This document shows, in pieces, positions 7,373 through 12,985 of a stretch of DNA of 12,985 nucleotides. The notes under the pieces were generated by a model. The model saw only the letters and a program-made list of their open reading frames with translations. It searched no databases and was not told where the DNA came from. Positions within the stretch are counted from its first letter, which is position 1. Every line of letters starts with the position of its first letter. The position numbers were made by a program, and so were the translations under genes. This DNA comes from JANXQG01 sp037147235 (GTDB lineage Bacteria > Planctomycetota > Planctomycetia > Pirellulales > Thermoguttaceae): assembly GCA_037147235.1 (NCBI GenBank), contig JBAWVO010000180.1, forward strand, positions 1 to 12,985, written 5' to 3'.

Positions 7373-7630
7373 CGTTGGCCCTATCTGTTAGAGAGGCCGA
7401 GAAGCAGATTTATTCCCGGAGAGATGGGGGAAATCTGCTGGAATTGCATGAAAACAGCCTTTTCGGGGGGGGCAGTGTGCCATATTCACCTTCGCACCCC
7501 TGCCAATTGGCGAATTTAGAAGAAATTGTAACTTAGCGGGGAATAAAAGCCTAGATCCCGGTATCTAAGATATAACCGCGGAGAGGTTCCGTCGGAAAAA
7601 TAGATACCCCTAGATTTAGAGGAAGAAAAG
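7373..7630. other. Divergent intergenic region between sigma and lipoprotein genes
   Basis: About 258 bases separate the minus-strand ECF sigma gene from the plus-strand lipoprotein gene. I see no RNA gene, and no consensus promoter pair I would defend. The lipoprotein-proximal half is AT-rich with repeated TAGAT/ATCTA words (around 7550-7620) and a GATATAAC that could serve as a -10. An autoregulated ECF promoter should lie in the sigma-proximal half but cannot be named without the cognate consensus. Confidence 0.4.
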
Positions 7631-7759
7631 ATGAAGAAGTTATTTGCATTGGCTTTGCTGTTGAGTTTTGGCGTGATGGTTGGTTGTGGCGAAGATAAGA
7701 AGCCGGCCGCCAAGACATCTGGCTCGGCCGCCCCGGCTGCTGCCTCGACCGCCAAATAG
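7631..7759 (+). CDS. Small lipoprotein (42 residues)
   Basis: An ATG at 7631 opens a 42-codon gene ending in TAG at 7757-7759. A GAGGAAG ribosome-binding site lies just upstream. The product starts MKKLFALALLLSFGVMVGCG: a two-lysine N-end, a hydrophobic core and a lipobox (MVGC) whose Cys19 would be lipidated. The mature part is only 24 residues, rich in Ala, Lys, Ser and Pro. A strong terminator directly follows. Such tiny lipoproteins are common in planctomycetes and have no assigned function. Being divergent from an ECF sigma gene, it could belong to that regulon, which is a guess. Confidence 0.78.
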   Translation: MKKLFALALLLSFGVMVGCGEDKKPAAKTSGSAAPAAASTAK

Positions 7760-7794
7760 TTCTTGTGAATTGGGCGTTTGCCTAAGATTCAAGG

Positions 7795-7834
7795 GGGAAG
7801 GGCGTTCTACGGAATGTCCTTCCCTTTGTTTTTT
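7795..7834 (+). terminator. Intrinsic terminator with a UUCG-type (UACG) tetraloop
   Basis: A 13-bp stem (7795-7807 with 7812-7824, including two G-U wobbles) is closed by C(UACG)G, an ultra-stable UNCG tetraloop, and followed by a T-rich tract (TTTGTTTTTT, 7825-7834). It ends the small lipoprotein transcript on the plus strand. The opposite strand has no T-run, so it should not efficiently stop the convergent uvrB transcript. Confidence 0.88.
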
Positions 7835-7839
7835 CGCCC

Positions 7840-9912
7840 TCACACCCCGCGATTGGGGCGCGGAATCCTCCCGCTTGGTGCCTGCGACTTCTTTCGGCCG
7901 CGGCGGTTGCGTGTGGCGTGTTCAACTTCGGCCTCGGCCACGGACTTGCCCATTTGAGACTGCATTTGCTGGATTCGATCGCGCAGGGCGGCGGCCCGCT
8001 CAAACTCCAATGCCTCGGCCGCGGCCATCATCTCGACTTCCAACTCGGCGAGAAACTCTTCGGTAATATATTGGGCCTCGTCGCCCTGCCCCACGGCTGC
8101 GTAGGACTTGGCATGCGCGGCCGCCTCGGATTCGATGCCCGCGTGGATCGCCTTGCGGATCGTCTCCGGCGTGATGCCGTGCTCGAGGTTGTAGGCCCGC
8201 TGCAACTCGCGGCGGCGGCTGGTTTCGTCGATCGCCCGCTGCATGGAGTCGGTCACCTTGTCGGCATATAGGAGTACCTTGGCGTTGACGTTGCGGGCCG
8301 ATCGGCCGATCGTCTGCATGAGCGACGTTTCACTCCGCAAGAAGCCTTCCTTGTCGGCGTCGAGGATCGCCACCAGCGAGACCTCGGGCAGGTCGAGTCC
8401 TTCGCGCAGGAGGTTCACGCCCACGAGTACGTCAAAATGTCCCAGCCGCAGATCGCGGAGGAGTTCAACCCGCTCGAAGGCGTCCAGTTCGCTATGCAGC
8501 CACTTGCAGCGGACGTTCTGCTTGCTGAAATAGGCCGATAGATCCTCGGCCAGCCGCTTGGTGAGCGTGGTCACCAACACCCGTTCGCCTGCCTTGGCGC
8601 GCTGGCGGATCAGTTCCAACAGGTGCGGCACCTGGGTCCGAGCCGGGGCAATTTCGATTTCCGGGTCCAGCAGGCCCGTCGGCCGAATCACTTGCTGGAC
8701 CACCTCGCCGCCCGTCTTGCCCAATTCATACGCCCCCGGCGTGGCCGAGACGAAGATCACCTGTTTGAATCGATTTTCCCATTCTTCAAACCGTAGCGGC
8801 CGGTTATCCAAGGCACTGGGCAGACGGAATCCGTGCTCGACGAGCGTCACCTTGCGATTGTGGTCGCCGAAATACATGCCGCGGATCTGTGGCACGCTGA
8901 CGTGCGACTCATCGACCAGCAGCAGGAAATCGTCGGGAAAGTAGCTAAAGAGCGTTTCCGGTGCCGAGCCGGGCGGTCGCCCGCTCAAGGGACGGCTGTA
9001 GTTCTCAATGCCCGGGCAGTAGCCAACCTCCTGCATCATCTCGATATCGAATCGCGTCCGCGCGTTGAGTCGATGGGCCTCCAGGAGCTTGCCGTCCAGG
9101 CGGAGGCGTTCCAGCCGTTCTTCCAACTCGCGCTTGATTTCATCCACGGCTCCTTTAATTCGCTCCTCCGGCAAGACGAAGTGCTTGCACGGATAGACGA
9201 ACAATTCCTCCTTGCGGTCGATCACCTCGCCGCTGGTCGGGTTGATGATCGAAAGCTGCTCGATCTCATCGCCCCAGAACTCGACGCGCAGGGCAAATTG
9301 TTCGTAGCTCGGCCAGATTTCGACGCAATCGCCGCGGACGCGGAACTTGCCCGGCTGGAATTCAAAGTCCGCCCGGTCGTACTGAATATCGACCAGCTTG
9401 CTGAGGAGAAAATCGCGATCAACGACCTTGCCCACGTTCAGGCCGACCATCATCGCACGATAGTCTTCCGGCGAGCCTAGACCGTAAATGCTCGACACGC
9501 TGGCCACGACCAGCACGTCGCGACGGCTGACCAGCGCGCTGGTGGCCGCCAGTCGCAGCCGGTCGATCTGCTGATTGATCGCCGCATCTTTCTCGATATA
9601 GATATCGCGTTGCGGAATGTAGGCTTCCGGCTGGTAGTAATCGTAATAGCTGACAAAATAATGGACTGCATTCTGCGGGAAGAATTCTTTGAATTCCGAG
9701 TAGAGTTGGGCCGCCAGGGTCTTGTTGTGCGACATCACCAGGGTGGGCCGCTGCATGGCCTGGACCACATTGGCCATGGTGAACGTCTTGCCCGAGCCGG
9801 TCACGCCCATGAGCACCTGTTCTTTTTTGCCATCGCGCAGACCTTCGATGAGTTCTGCGATGGCTTGCGGCTGGTCGCCGGCGGGCTGGAAGGGGGAGGC
9901 GAGTTGGAACAT
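7840..9912 (-). CDS. uvrB: Excinuclease ABC subunit B
   Basis: A 690-residue UvrB, the damage-verifying helicase-like subunit of nucleotide excision repair that receives DNA from UvrA and recruits UvrC. Visible signatures are the Walker A GVTGSGKT (36-43), the beta-hairpin YYDYYQPEAYIPQRDIYIEKD (starting at residue 90) that clamps the damaged strand, the Walker B LLLVDESH (331-338), helicase motifs such as GRSARNVNAKVL, and the C-terminal UVR domain (EALEFERAAALRDRI) that binds UvrC. A basic tail of about 35 residues follows the UVR domain. The ATG at 9912 is fixed by an in-frame TAG four codons upstream. No Shine-Dalgarno is present. Confidence 0.98.
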   Translation of the reverse strand: MFQLASPFQPAGDQPQAIAELIEGLRDGKKEQVLMGVTGSGKTFTMANVVQAMQRPTLVMSHNKTLAAQLYSEFKEFFPQNAVHYFVSYYDYYQPEAYIPQRDIYIEKDAAINQQIDRLRLAATSALVSRRDVLVVASVSSIYGLGSPEDYRAMMVGLNVGKVVDRDFLLSKLVDIQYDRADFEFQPGKFRVRGDCVEIWPSYEQFALRVEFWGDEIEQLSIINPTSGEVIDRKEELFVYPCKHFVLPEERIKGAVDEIKRELEERLERLRLDGKLLEAHRLNARTRFDIEMMQEVGYCPGIENYSRPLSGRPPGSAPETLFSYFPDDFLLLVDESHVSVPQIRGMYFGDHNRKVTLVEHGFRLPSALDNRPLRFEEWENRFKQVIFVSATPGAYELGKTGGEVVQQVIRPTGLLDPEIEIAPARTQVPHLLELIRQRAKAGERVLVTTLTKRLAEDLSAYFSKQNVRCKWLHSELDAFERVELLRDLRLGHFDVLVGVNLLREGLDLPEVSLVAILDADKEGFLRSETSLMQTIGRSARNVNAKVLLYADKVTDSMQRAIDETSRRRELQRAYNLEHGITPETIRKAIHAGIESEAAAHAKSYAAVGQGDEAQYITEEFLAELEVEMMAAAEALEFERAAALRDRIQQMQSQMGKSVAEAEVEHATRNRRGRKKSQAPSGRIPRPNRGV

Positions 9913-9918
9913 GTCGGT

Positions 9919-9924
9919 ATTCTA
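9919..9924 (-). promoter_or_regulatory. Possible -10 box placing the uvrB transcript start at its ATG
   Basis: TAGAAT on the minus strand ends 6 bases before the uvrB ATG, which would give a leaderless or nearly leaderless mRNA. No good -35 sits at normal spacing, and no LexA-type palindrome was recognised. It is a weak prediction made only because the start codon is fixed and lacks a ribosome-binding site. Confidence 0.28.
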
Positions 9925-10016
9925 ACGGGGTGGCATTGCAAGTACGAAACGACTGGGGTGTGGTGATTTGAAGAGGCCACTCGACATCATTTTTCTGGGA
10001 GTTACCAACACGAACA

Positions 10017-10187
10017 CTACCGCAATTTTTCTTCTTTCTTTAATCGCTTGAGAGCTCGAACAATGCTCAACTCAGTCGAGTCGATTACGATTAATTCGTT
10101 CGGCATGTCGATGTTGAAATGTAGAAAAGGTACGTCTTCGGTGACGATGAGAATCATCTTCTCCGCCTTTTTGGTCTTGCCTGCTCC
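10017..10187 (-). other. Out-of-frame C-terminal tail of the DNA methyltransferase
   Basis: These 56 codons plus stop, in the +1 frame, read like the genuine end of the methyltransferase: GAGKTKKAEKMILIVTED, then a hydrophobic beta/alpha pattern ending in LKRLKKEEKLR. The in-frame continuation is instead an Arg/His/Gln-rich stretch without secondary-structure pattern. The switch falls at a C5T5 run on the coding strand (plus-strand A5G5, 10188-10197). Removing one T would fuse both parts into a protein of about 402 residues. It is either a real one-base insertion or a homopolymer error in the assembly. Confidence 0.7.
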
Positions 10188-11226
10188 AAAAAGGGGGATT
10201 TGCGGCTTTGGCCAAGTCTTCCCCTCGTTTCTGAACGCGGACTGGAATCGGGACACCATGAAATGTCTCCTGCAAAAAAGCATCGATTCCATTGTTCCGC
10301 TGGACTGGCAGATGCGGCACGCCGTTCAGGAGGCGCAGTGCATTCTCGTCGGCGTTCTTGTAGGCATCAATGCCGCTCTGCAATAGTCTTGATTCCGTCT
10401 TGATTGGACTTGCCAACCGCGCCCTCGTGATCTGCACCGCTTCCTCGGATGTATCGATTCCAATTGCTTCGCGTGCAAGCAGACTTGCGGCAACCAGCGT
10501 CGTTCCACTGCCGCAGAATGGGTCTAGTACGATGTCGCCAGGGCTAGTAACTAGATTGATAATGCGCTCAAGCAACAGAATGGGCTTTTGTGTCGGATAG
10601 CCAGTTCGTTCCTTCGCCTTTGGGTTTAAGAAAGGTATATCCCAAACATCGCTAAGGGGGACGCCTTTCTTTCTGCCGTTCGTAATAATATCGCCATTGT
10701 CATCTCTGGCGTATACTGACTTATTCGCTGCATCTCTCCCACGCTTTTGGAGGATCTGGTCAATGTTGGTCGTTGGAGAGTAATCCGTGAAAATACTGTT
10801 GAATTTATATCGTTTTGTCTTGGAGTAGAACAGAATGGTTTGGTGCGATGGCAAGAGATTGTCGGCGGAGTTGGACCACCGCTTGTAATGCCAAATTATC
10901 TCGGATCGAAAGTTCGATGGAGTAAACACTTCGTCCAGAACGATTCGAGCGACGTGCGATGCCGTCTTGTCGCAGTGAAAGAAAATGGAGCCACTCGGTT
11001 TAATGACACGGTGGATTTCACGAAGGCGTTCGACCAAAGAACGAGCGTACTCATCGAGCGATTTCCAACTGTCAGAAAAGGAAAATGTCCTCGAACGATC
11101 TCGGGGTGCAAGCCGTTGTTCGCGCTGTGTGCAGAAAGGCGGATCCATGTAGACAAGATCCACACTATCTGAAGGCAGTTTGGGAAGAATATCAAGGCAA
11201 TCCCCTTGAAAGACTTCAGTTCGCAT
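10072..11226 (-). CDS. Beta-class site-specific DNA methyltransferase, tail frameshifted
   Basis: An amino-methyltransferase (N6-adenine or N4-cytosine) with motif order IV-TRD-X-I, the beta class. Catalytic motif IV is MDPPF (27-31), and the SAM-binding motifs are PTQKPILLLERII (211-223) followed by LDPFCGSGTT (234-243). The stretch between them (about 100-205) should hold the target-recognition domain. I prefer the ATG at 11226 (384 residues): it starts at RTEVFQGDCLDIL, where this family begins, and overlaps the end of the endonuclease remnant by 11 bases. Alternatives are the ATG at 11244 and a TTG at 11259. The last 38 residues are junk after a frameshift. The catalytic core is complete, so it may still methylate DNA. 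It is the modification half of a decayed type II system. Confidence 0.88.
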   Translation of the reverse strand: MRTEVFQGDCLDILPKLPSDSVDLVYMDPPFCTQREQRLAPRDRSRTFSFSDSWKSLDEYARSLVERLREIHRVIKPSGSIFFHCDKTASHVARIVLDEVFTPSNFRSEIIWHYKRWSNSADNLLPSHQTILFYSKTKRYKFNSIFTDYSPTTNIDQILQKRGRDAANKSVYARDDNGDIITNGRKKGVPLSDVWDIPFLNPKAKERTGYPTQKPILLLERIINLVTSPGDIVLDPFCGSGTTLVAASLLAREAIGIDTSEEAVQITRARLASPIKTESRLLQSGIDAYKNADENALRLLNGVPHLPVQRNNGIDAFLQETFHGVPIPVRVQKRGEDLAKAANPPFWSRQDQKGGEDDSHRHRRRTFSTFQHRHAERINRNRLD

Positions 11227-11465
11227 TTCGTTTTGCGTTTTCATCGGCAAGAGTTTCAAGAATAGCCTTCAGGTCCACGCCAGTCACCGTTTTAATGATA
11301 AACATCGATCAACTCGCCTTCTTGATCGGTGACTCCGAGTACCCGATAGATAAGATAATGAGAGGTATCGTCCCTTTTCATATCTTGTATCCGCGCGTCG
11401 ATGTTCGTCTTAAGGTTATCCGCGTACTTCAGAGCGAGTTCCCTGATTTCGTCTAGGATCAGCAT
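11216..11465 (-). pseudogene. Remnant of a type II restriction endonuclease (ApaLI-like), internally deleted
   Basis: Two pieces of one gene appear to be joined. From the ATG at 11465, 57 codons read an N-terminus (DEIRELALKYADNL, then DDTSHYLIYRVLGVTDQEG) before a stop at 11292. In the next frame, overlapping that stop, 11216-11305 reads TVTGVDLKAILETLADEN and ends overlapping the methyltransferase start. From memory, both pieces match the beginning and end of the ApaLI-like restriction endonuclease family (normally about 250 residues), so roughly 150-200 central residues, including the catalytic core, are missing. Position directly upstream of the methyltransferase fits an endonuclease. The reading frames are seen; the family name is recalled and needs a profile search. 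Confidence 0.6.
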
Positions 11466-11538
11466 TTTATGGAATTTCTTTGAATTGTGGCAACTACGCA
11501 CAAAAAATGGCCTCGGCTCAGCTCTTCTCCGTATGAGT

Positions 11539-11655
11539 CTAACGGAAACTTGCTTCCACACTATAGCTTAGATCGGAGGCAGGAACCATGGGATGCGTTG
11601 AGGAATGCCTTCGCGTGTGTGCGGAGCAGATGTTGGAGTCGAGGAGAAAGCTCAT
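11539..11655 (-). pseudogene. Truncated PIN-domain toxin (vapC remnant)
   Basis: An ATG at 11655 overlaps the antitoxin stop in ATGA, exactly as in the intact pair at 505-508. The first 16 residues, MSFLLDSNICSAHTRR, are a textbook PIN-toxin start with the first catalytic aspartate (Asp6). After that the reading loses any PIN pattern and stops after 38 codons. The other three acidic residues are absent, and nothing resembling them occurs in the next 70 bases before the endonuclease remnant. The toxin is therefore dead. Deletion of its body when the neighbouring restriction locus arrived or decayed is a reasonable explanation. Confidence 0.7.
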
Positions 11656-11891
11656 TTTTCTTCGTCTCGAAACTTGGCAGCCTTTCTCTCGCGTTGGACC
11701 CCTTCAAACGCCTCGTCAATACCCGGTATTCCAGCGGCAGCCCCTGCAGACCGAAGAATTCCTTCACCCCACTTTCGCTGCGGATTGAGAACTCGCACGA
11801 CCACCTCGACTTTCTGCCCATCGATAACGCCGGGATTTTCCTTTAATTCGATTGTGGTCCCGTGAATCACACCTTCTACGACGATGCTCAT
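11652..11891 (-). CDS. DUF104-like antitoxin left without its toxin
   Basis: A 79-residue protein from the ATG at 11891. A GTG at 11897 is in frame but lies inside the ribosome-binding site. It shows the beta-strand start IVVEGVIHGTTIELKENPG followed by VEVVVRVL and a charged helical tail (GVQRERKAAKFRDEEK), the same design as the antitoxin at 505-837. Its toxin partner immediately downstream is reduced to a stub, so the gene is an orphan antitoxin. It could still counter related PIN toxins elsewhere in the genome. The reading frame is intact and its promoter and ribosome-binding site look good. Confidence 0.78.
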   Translation of the reverse strand: MSIVVEGVIHGTTIELKENPGVIDGQKVEVVVRVLNPQRKWGEGILRSAGAAAGIPGIDEAFEGVQRERKAAKFRDEEK

Positions 11892-11895
11892 GCTC

Positions 11896-11902
11896 ACCTC
11901 CT
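11896..11902 (-). promoter_or_regulatory. Shine-Dalgarno that decides the orphan antitoxin start
   Basis: AGGAGGT on the minus strand ends 4 bases before the ATG at 11891 and overlaps the alternative GTG start at 11897, so the ATG is the usable start. Confidence 0.75.
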
Positions 11903-11940
11903 GCCATACTAGCCCTTAACCCTTTTCGCATCAGAAACTA

Positions 11941-11949
11941 ATTATACCA
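11941..11949 (-). promoter_or_regulatory. Extended -10 promoter of the orphan antitoxin
   Basis: TGGTATAAT on the minus strand is an extended -10 (TGnTATAAT) with a perfect hexamer at 11941-11946. The -35 is poor, which extended -10 promoters tolerate. The predicted leader is about 40 bases long. Confidence 0.45.
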
Positions 11950-12026
11950 TTTTCGCCGAGGCAATGACTACCGGCCTTGTTGTGTTGCCCGGAGAACTGC
12001 AAAGTTCGTACAGGGTATTTAGTTAC

Positions 12027-12055
12027 TTGACCGCGCGGAGCGAATCCGGTATAGT
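12027..12055 (+). promoter_or_regulatory. Near-consensus sigma70 promoter of the Uma2 gene
   Basis: TTGACC (12027-12032), a 17-base spacer and TATAGT (12050-12055) match the housekeeping consensus at 10 of 12 positions with ideal spacing. The start would fall near 12062, giving a leader of about 77 bases before the ATG at 12139. Confidence 0.65.
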
Positions 12056-12138
12056 ACTCCTGGCGGGCGCACAGGATATTGGATTATTCTCACCCTATTC
12101 TTCACGCTCGCTCCACCTGCGTTTGAGGTTTCACGACG

Positions 12139-12756
12139 ATGAGCGTTTCCACACAAGAAAGATACCTTGCGGGGACAATTTGCTTGCCCATCGTCGTCCA
12201 ATTACAGCCCGTTGTGAGCTTGTCCGATGAGCAACTCTTCGATGTCTGCCAAGTCAACCGCGATTTGCGAATTGAACGCAACGAATACGGGGAATTGATC
12301 ATTATGCCGCCAACGGGAGGTGACACGGGTGACCGCAACTCGGAAATCAACATGCAGTTACGGACCTGGGCAAAACGCGACGGAACGGGAAAGGCATTCG
12401 ATTCCTCCACGGGCTTTCGACTTCCTAACGGTGCCATGCGATCTCCTGATGCGGCCTGGTTGCTGCTGTCGAGATGGAACGTATTGACTGCGGAACAGAG
12501 GAAGAAGTTCGTGCCGTTGTGTCCAGACTTCGTTGTCGAGTTACGATCTCCCACGGACAGCCTCAATGCCGTTCAAGAGAAAATGCAAGAGTATCTTGCC
12601 AATGGCGCAGCGATGGGGCTTTTGGTCGATCCCGAACAAAAGCGAGTCCACGTATACTGGCAAGACCGAGAGGTTCAAATTCTTGAAAACCAGAAGTCCG
12701 TTGCCTGCGATCCGGTGCTTCCGGGTTTCGCACTGGAGCTTCGTGAAATCTGGTAG
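12139..12756 (+). CDS. Uma2-family (DUF820) PD-(D/E)XK nuclease-like protein
   Basis: A 205-residue protein of the Uma2/DUF820 family, restriction-endonuclease-fold proteins that are strongly expanded in cyanobacteria and planctomycetes. Visible marks are the N-terminal MPPTGGDTGDRNSEI, then RSPDAAWL with Asp104, then CPDFVVELRSPTDS with Glu134, then EKMQEYLANGA with Lys148, the expected D-E-K active-site series. A GAGG ribosome-binding site (12125-12128) sits 10 bases upstream. The cellular role of the family is not established, and association with mobile elements is often proposed. It appears intact. Confidence 0.92.
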   Translation: MSVSTQERYLAGTICLPIVVQLQPVVSLSDEQLFDVCQVNRDLRIERNEYGELIIMPPTGGDTGDRNSEINMQLRTWAKRDGTGKAFDSSTGFRLPNGAMRSPDAAWLLLSRWNVLTAEQRKKFVPLCPDFVVELRSPTDSLNAVQEKMQEYLANGAAMGLLVDPEQKRVHVYWQDREVQILENQKSVACDPVLPGFALELREIW

Positions 12757-12763
12757 AACGGAC

Positions 12764-12862
12764 TTTCCTTTCGATCAAAGCTGATGCCGCGGCACCCACG
12801 GTAGCCTGACTAGCAGTTTCGTCCACGTCGTAAAATACGCGAAACTCATCGACTGGAGACAT
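12764..12862 (-). pseudogene. Possible fragment of a RelE/ParE-type toxin
   Basis: Between the Uma2 and efp genes, the minus strand reads EFRVFYDVDE, close to the conserved strand found in the C-terminal half of RelE/ParE toxins (FRVFYDVDE), followed by a loosely fitting ATVGAAASALIERK. No preceding helices of a RelE fold are present, and the open frame then runs antisense into the Uma2 gene. It may be a scrap of a lost toxin gene or a chance match. Low confidence. Confidence 0.28.
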
Positions 12863-12911
12863 TGCGGCCACGCCCGAATCGGATGACGGTGAGCCAGGGG
12901 GCGTTTTCCGG

Positions 12912-12985
12912 TCAAGAGCATCGCTTTCGAAATTCGCCAGTTTCGGTGTCGATCTCGATCTTGTCGCCAATTTCGATGAAGGCGG
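12912..12985 (-). CDS. efp: Elongation factor P, C-terminal end (partial)
   Basis: The last 24 codons of a minus-strand gene that runs off the right edge: AFIEIGDKIEIDTETGEF followed by RKRCS and a TGA stop (12912-12914). The pattern GDKIxIDTxTGE is the conserved end of the third OB-like domain of EF-P, the factor that rescues ribosomes stalled at polyproline. The usual last residues are close to Tyr-x-x-Arg-Ala; here a Cys-Ser end replaces them. Too short to show the modified lysine loop. It converges with the Uma2 gene. Confidence 0.82.
   Translation of the reverse strand, partial: AFIEIGDKIEIDTETGEFRKRCS

Noticed and set aside
7795..7834. Bidirectional terminator serving both the lipoprotein gene and uvrB
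   Set aside because: Only the plus strand has a T-rich tract after the stem; the minus-strand continuation is C-rich.
8833..9480. 215-codon plus-strand reading frame antisense to uvrB
   Set aside because: Fully inside a full-length UvrB with all motifs intact; composition rich in Leu/Ala/His with no recognisable domain.
9913..10016. Possible missing PIN-toxin body displaced beyond the methyltransferase
   Set aside because: I read all three minus-strand frames of this gap and found no acidic PIN motifs, so insertion of the R-M locus into an otherwise complete toxin gene is not supported.
10186..10197. Programmed -1 ribosomal frameshift at the C5T5 run
   Set aside because: The protein-like tail lies in the +1 frame, which a -1 slip does not reach. 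An indel or assembly error is simpler.
11085..11456. 123-codon plus-strand frame across the methyltransferase start
   Set aside because: Antisense to the methyltransferase N-terminus and the endonuclease remnant, both of which show family-like sequence; no ribosome-binding site.
12563..12970. 135-codon minus-strand frame overlapping the Uma2 and efp ends
   Set aside because: Its start lies inside efp and its end is antisense to Uma2 catalytic codons. Only the short RelE-like piece in the middle merited mention.

Overview
The window looks like a bacterial chromosome of moderate-to-high GC, probably a planctomycete of the Pirellulales type. The clues are the rpmB-gatC-gatA order, a four-cysteine form of ribosomal protein bL28, an ECF sigma factor paired with a membrane anti-sigma factor that lacks a zinc motif, small Ala/Lys-rich lipoproteins, and Uma2 and PIN/DUF104-like cassettes. 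This placement comes from family knowledge and has no marker-gene test behind it.

Layout. Bases 1-70 hold a perfect 16-bp hairpin. From 71 to 2876, all on the minus strand, lies an accessory block: a DUF262/DUF1524 (GmrSD-like) HNH nuclease, then a DUF104-like antitoxin, then a PIN (VapC-like) toxin. The block has its own sigma70-like promoter just downstream of gatA. From 2877 to 5092 comes the minus-strand housekeeping operon rpmB-gatC-gatA with a recognisable promoter. At 5105-5936 a TATAAT box and a compact palindromic repeat element precede a plus-strand gene for an unknown exported protein. At 5954-7372 an ECF sigma factor and its likely anti-sigma partner lie on the minus strand. A 42-residue lipoprotein gene with a strong UUCG-type terminator follows on the plus strand (7631-7834), and uvrB on the minus strand (7840-9912), apparently leaderless.

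From 10017 to about 12910 the window becomes a second accessory block dominated by decay. There is a beta-class DNA methyltransferase whose tail is frameshifted. Upstream is the remnant of its cognate restriction endonuclease, for which only the N- and C-terminal ends survive (ApaLI-like by recall). Further upstream is an intact DUF104-like antitoxin whose PIN toxin partner has been reduced to its first 16 or so codons. An intact Uma2-family PD-(D/E)XK nuclease gene on the plus strand has a near-consensus promoter. A possible RelE/ParE toxin scrap lies between it and the 3' end of an elongation factor P gene (efp), which runs off the right edge on the minus strand.

How the parts relate. Conserved translation, repair and signalling genes are interspersed with two small defence/addiction islands. 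The left island looks intact and co-transcribed. The right island looks like a restriction-modification plus toxin-antitoxin cluster that lost its toxic halves (endonuclease, PIN toxin) while keeping the protective halves (methyltransferase core, antitoxin). I saw no tRNA, rRNA, CRISPR array, transposase or integrase.
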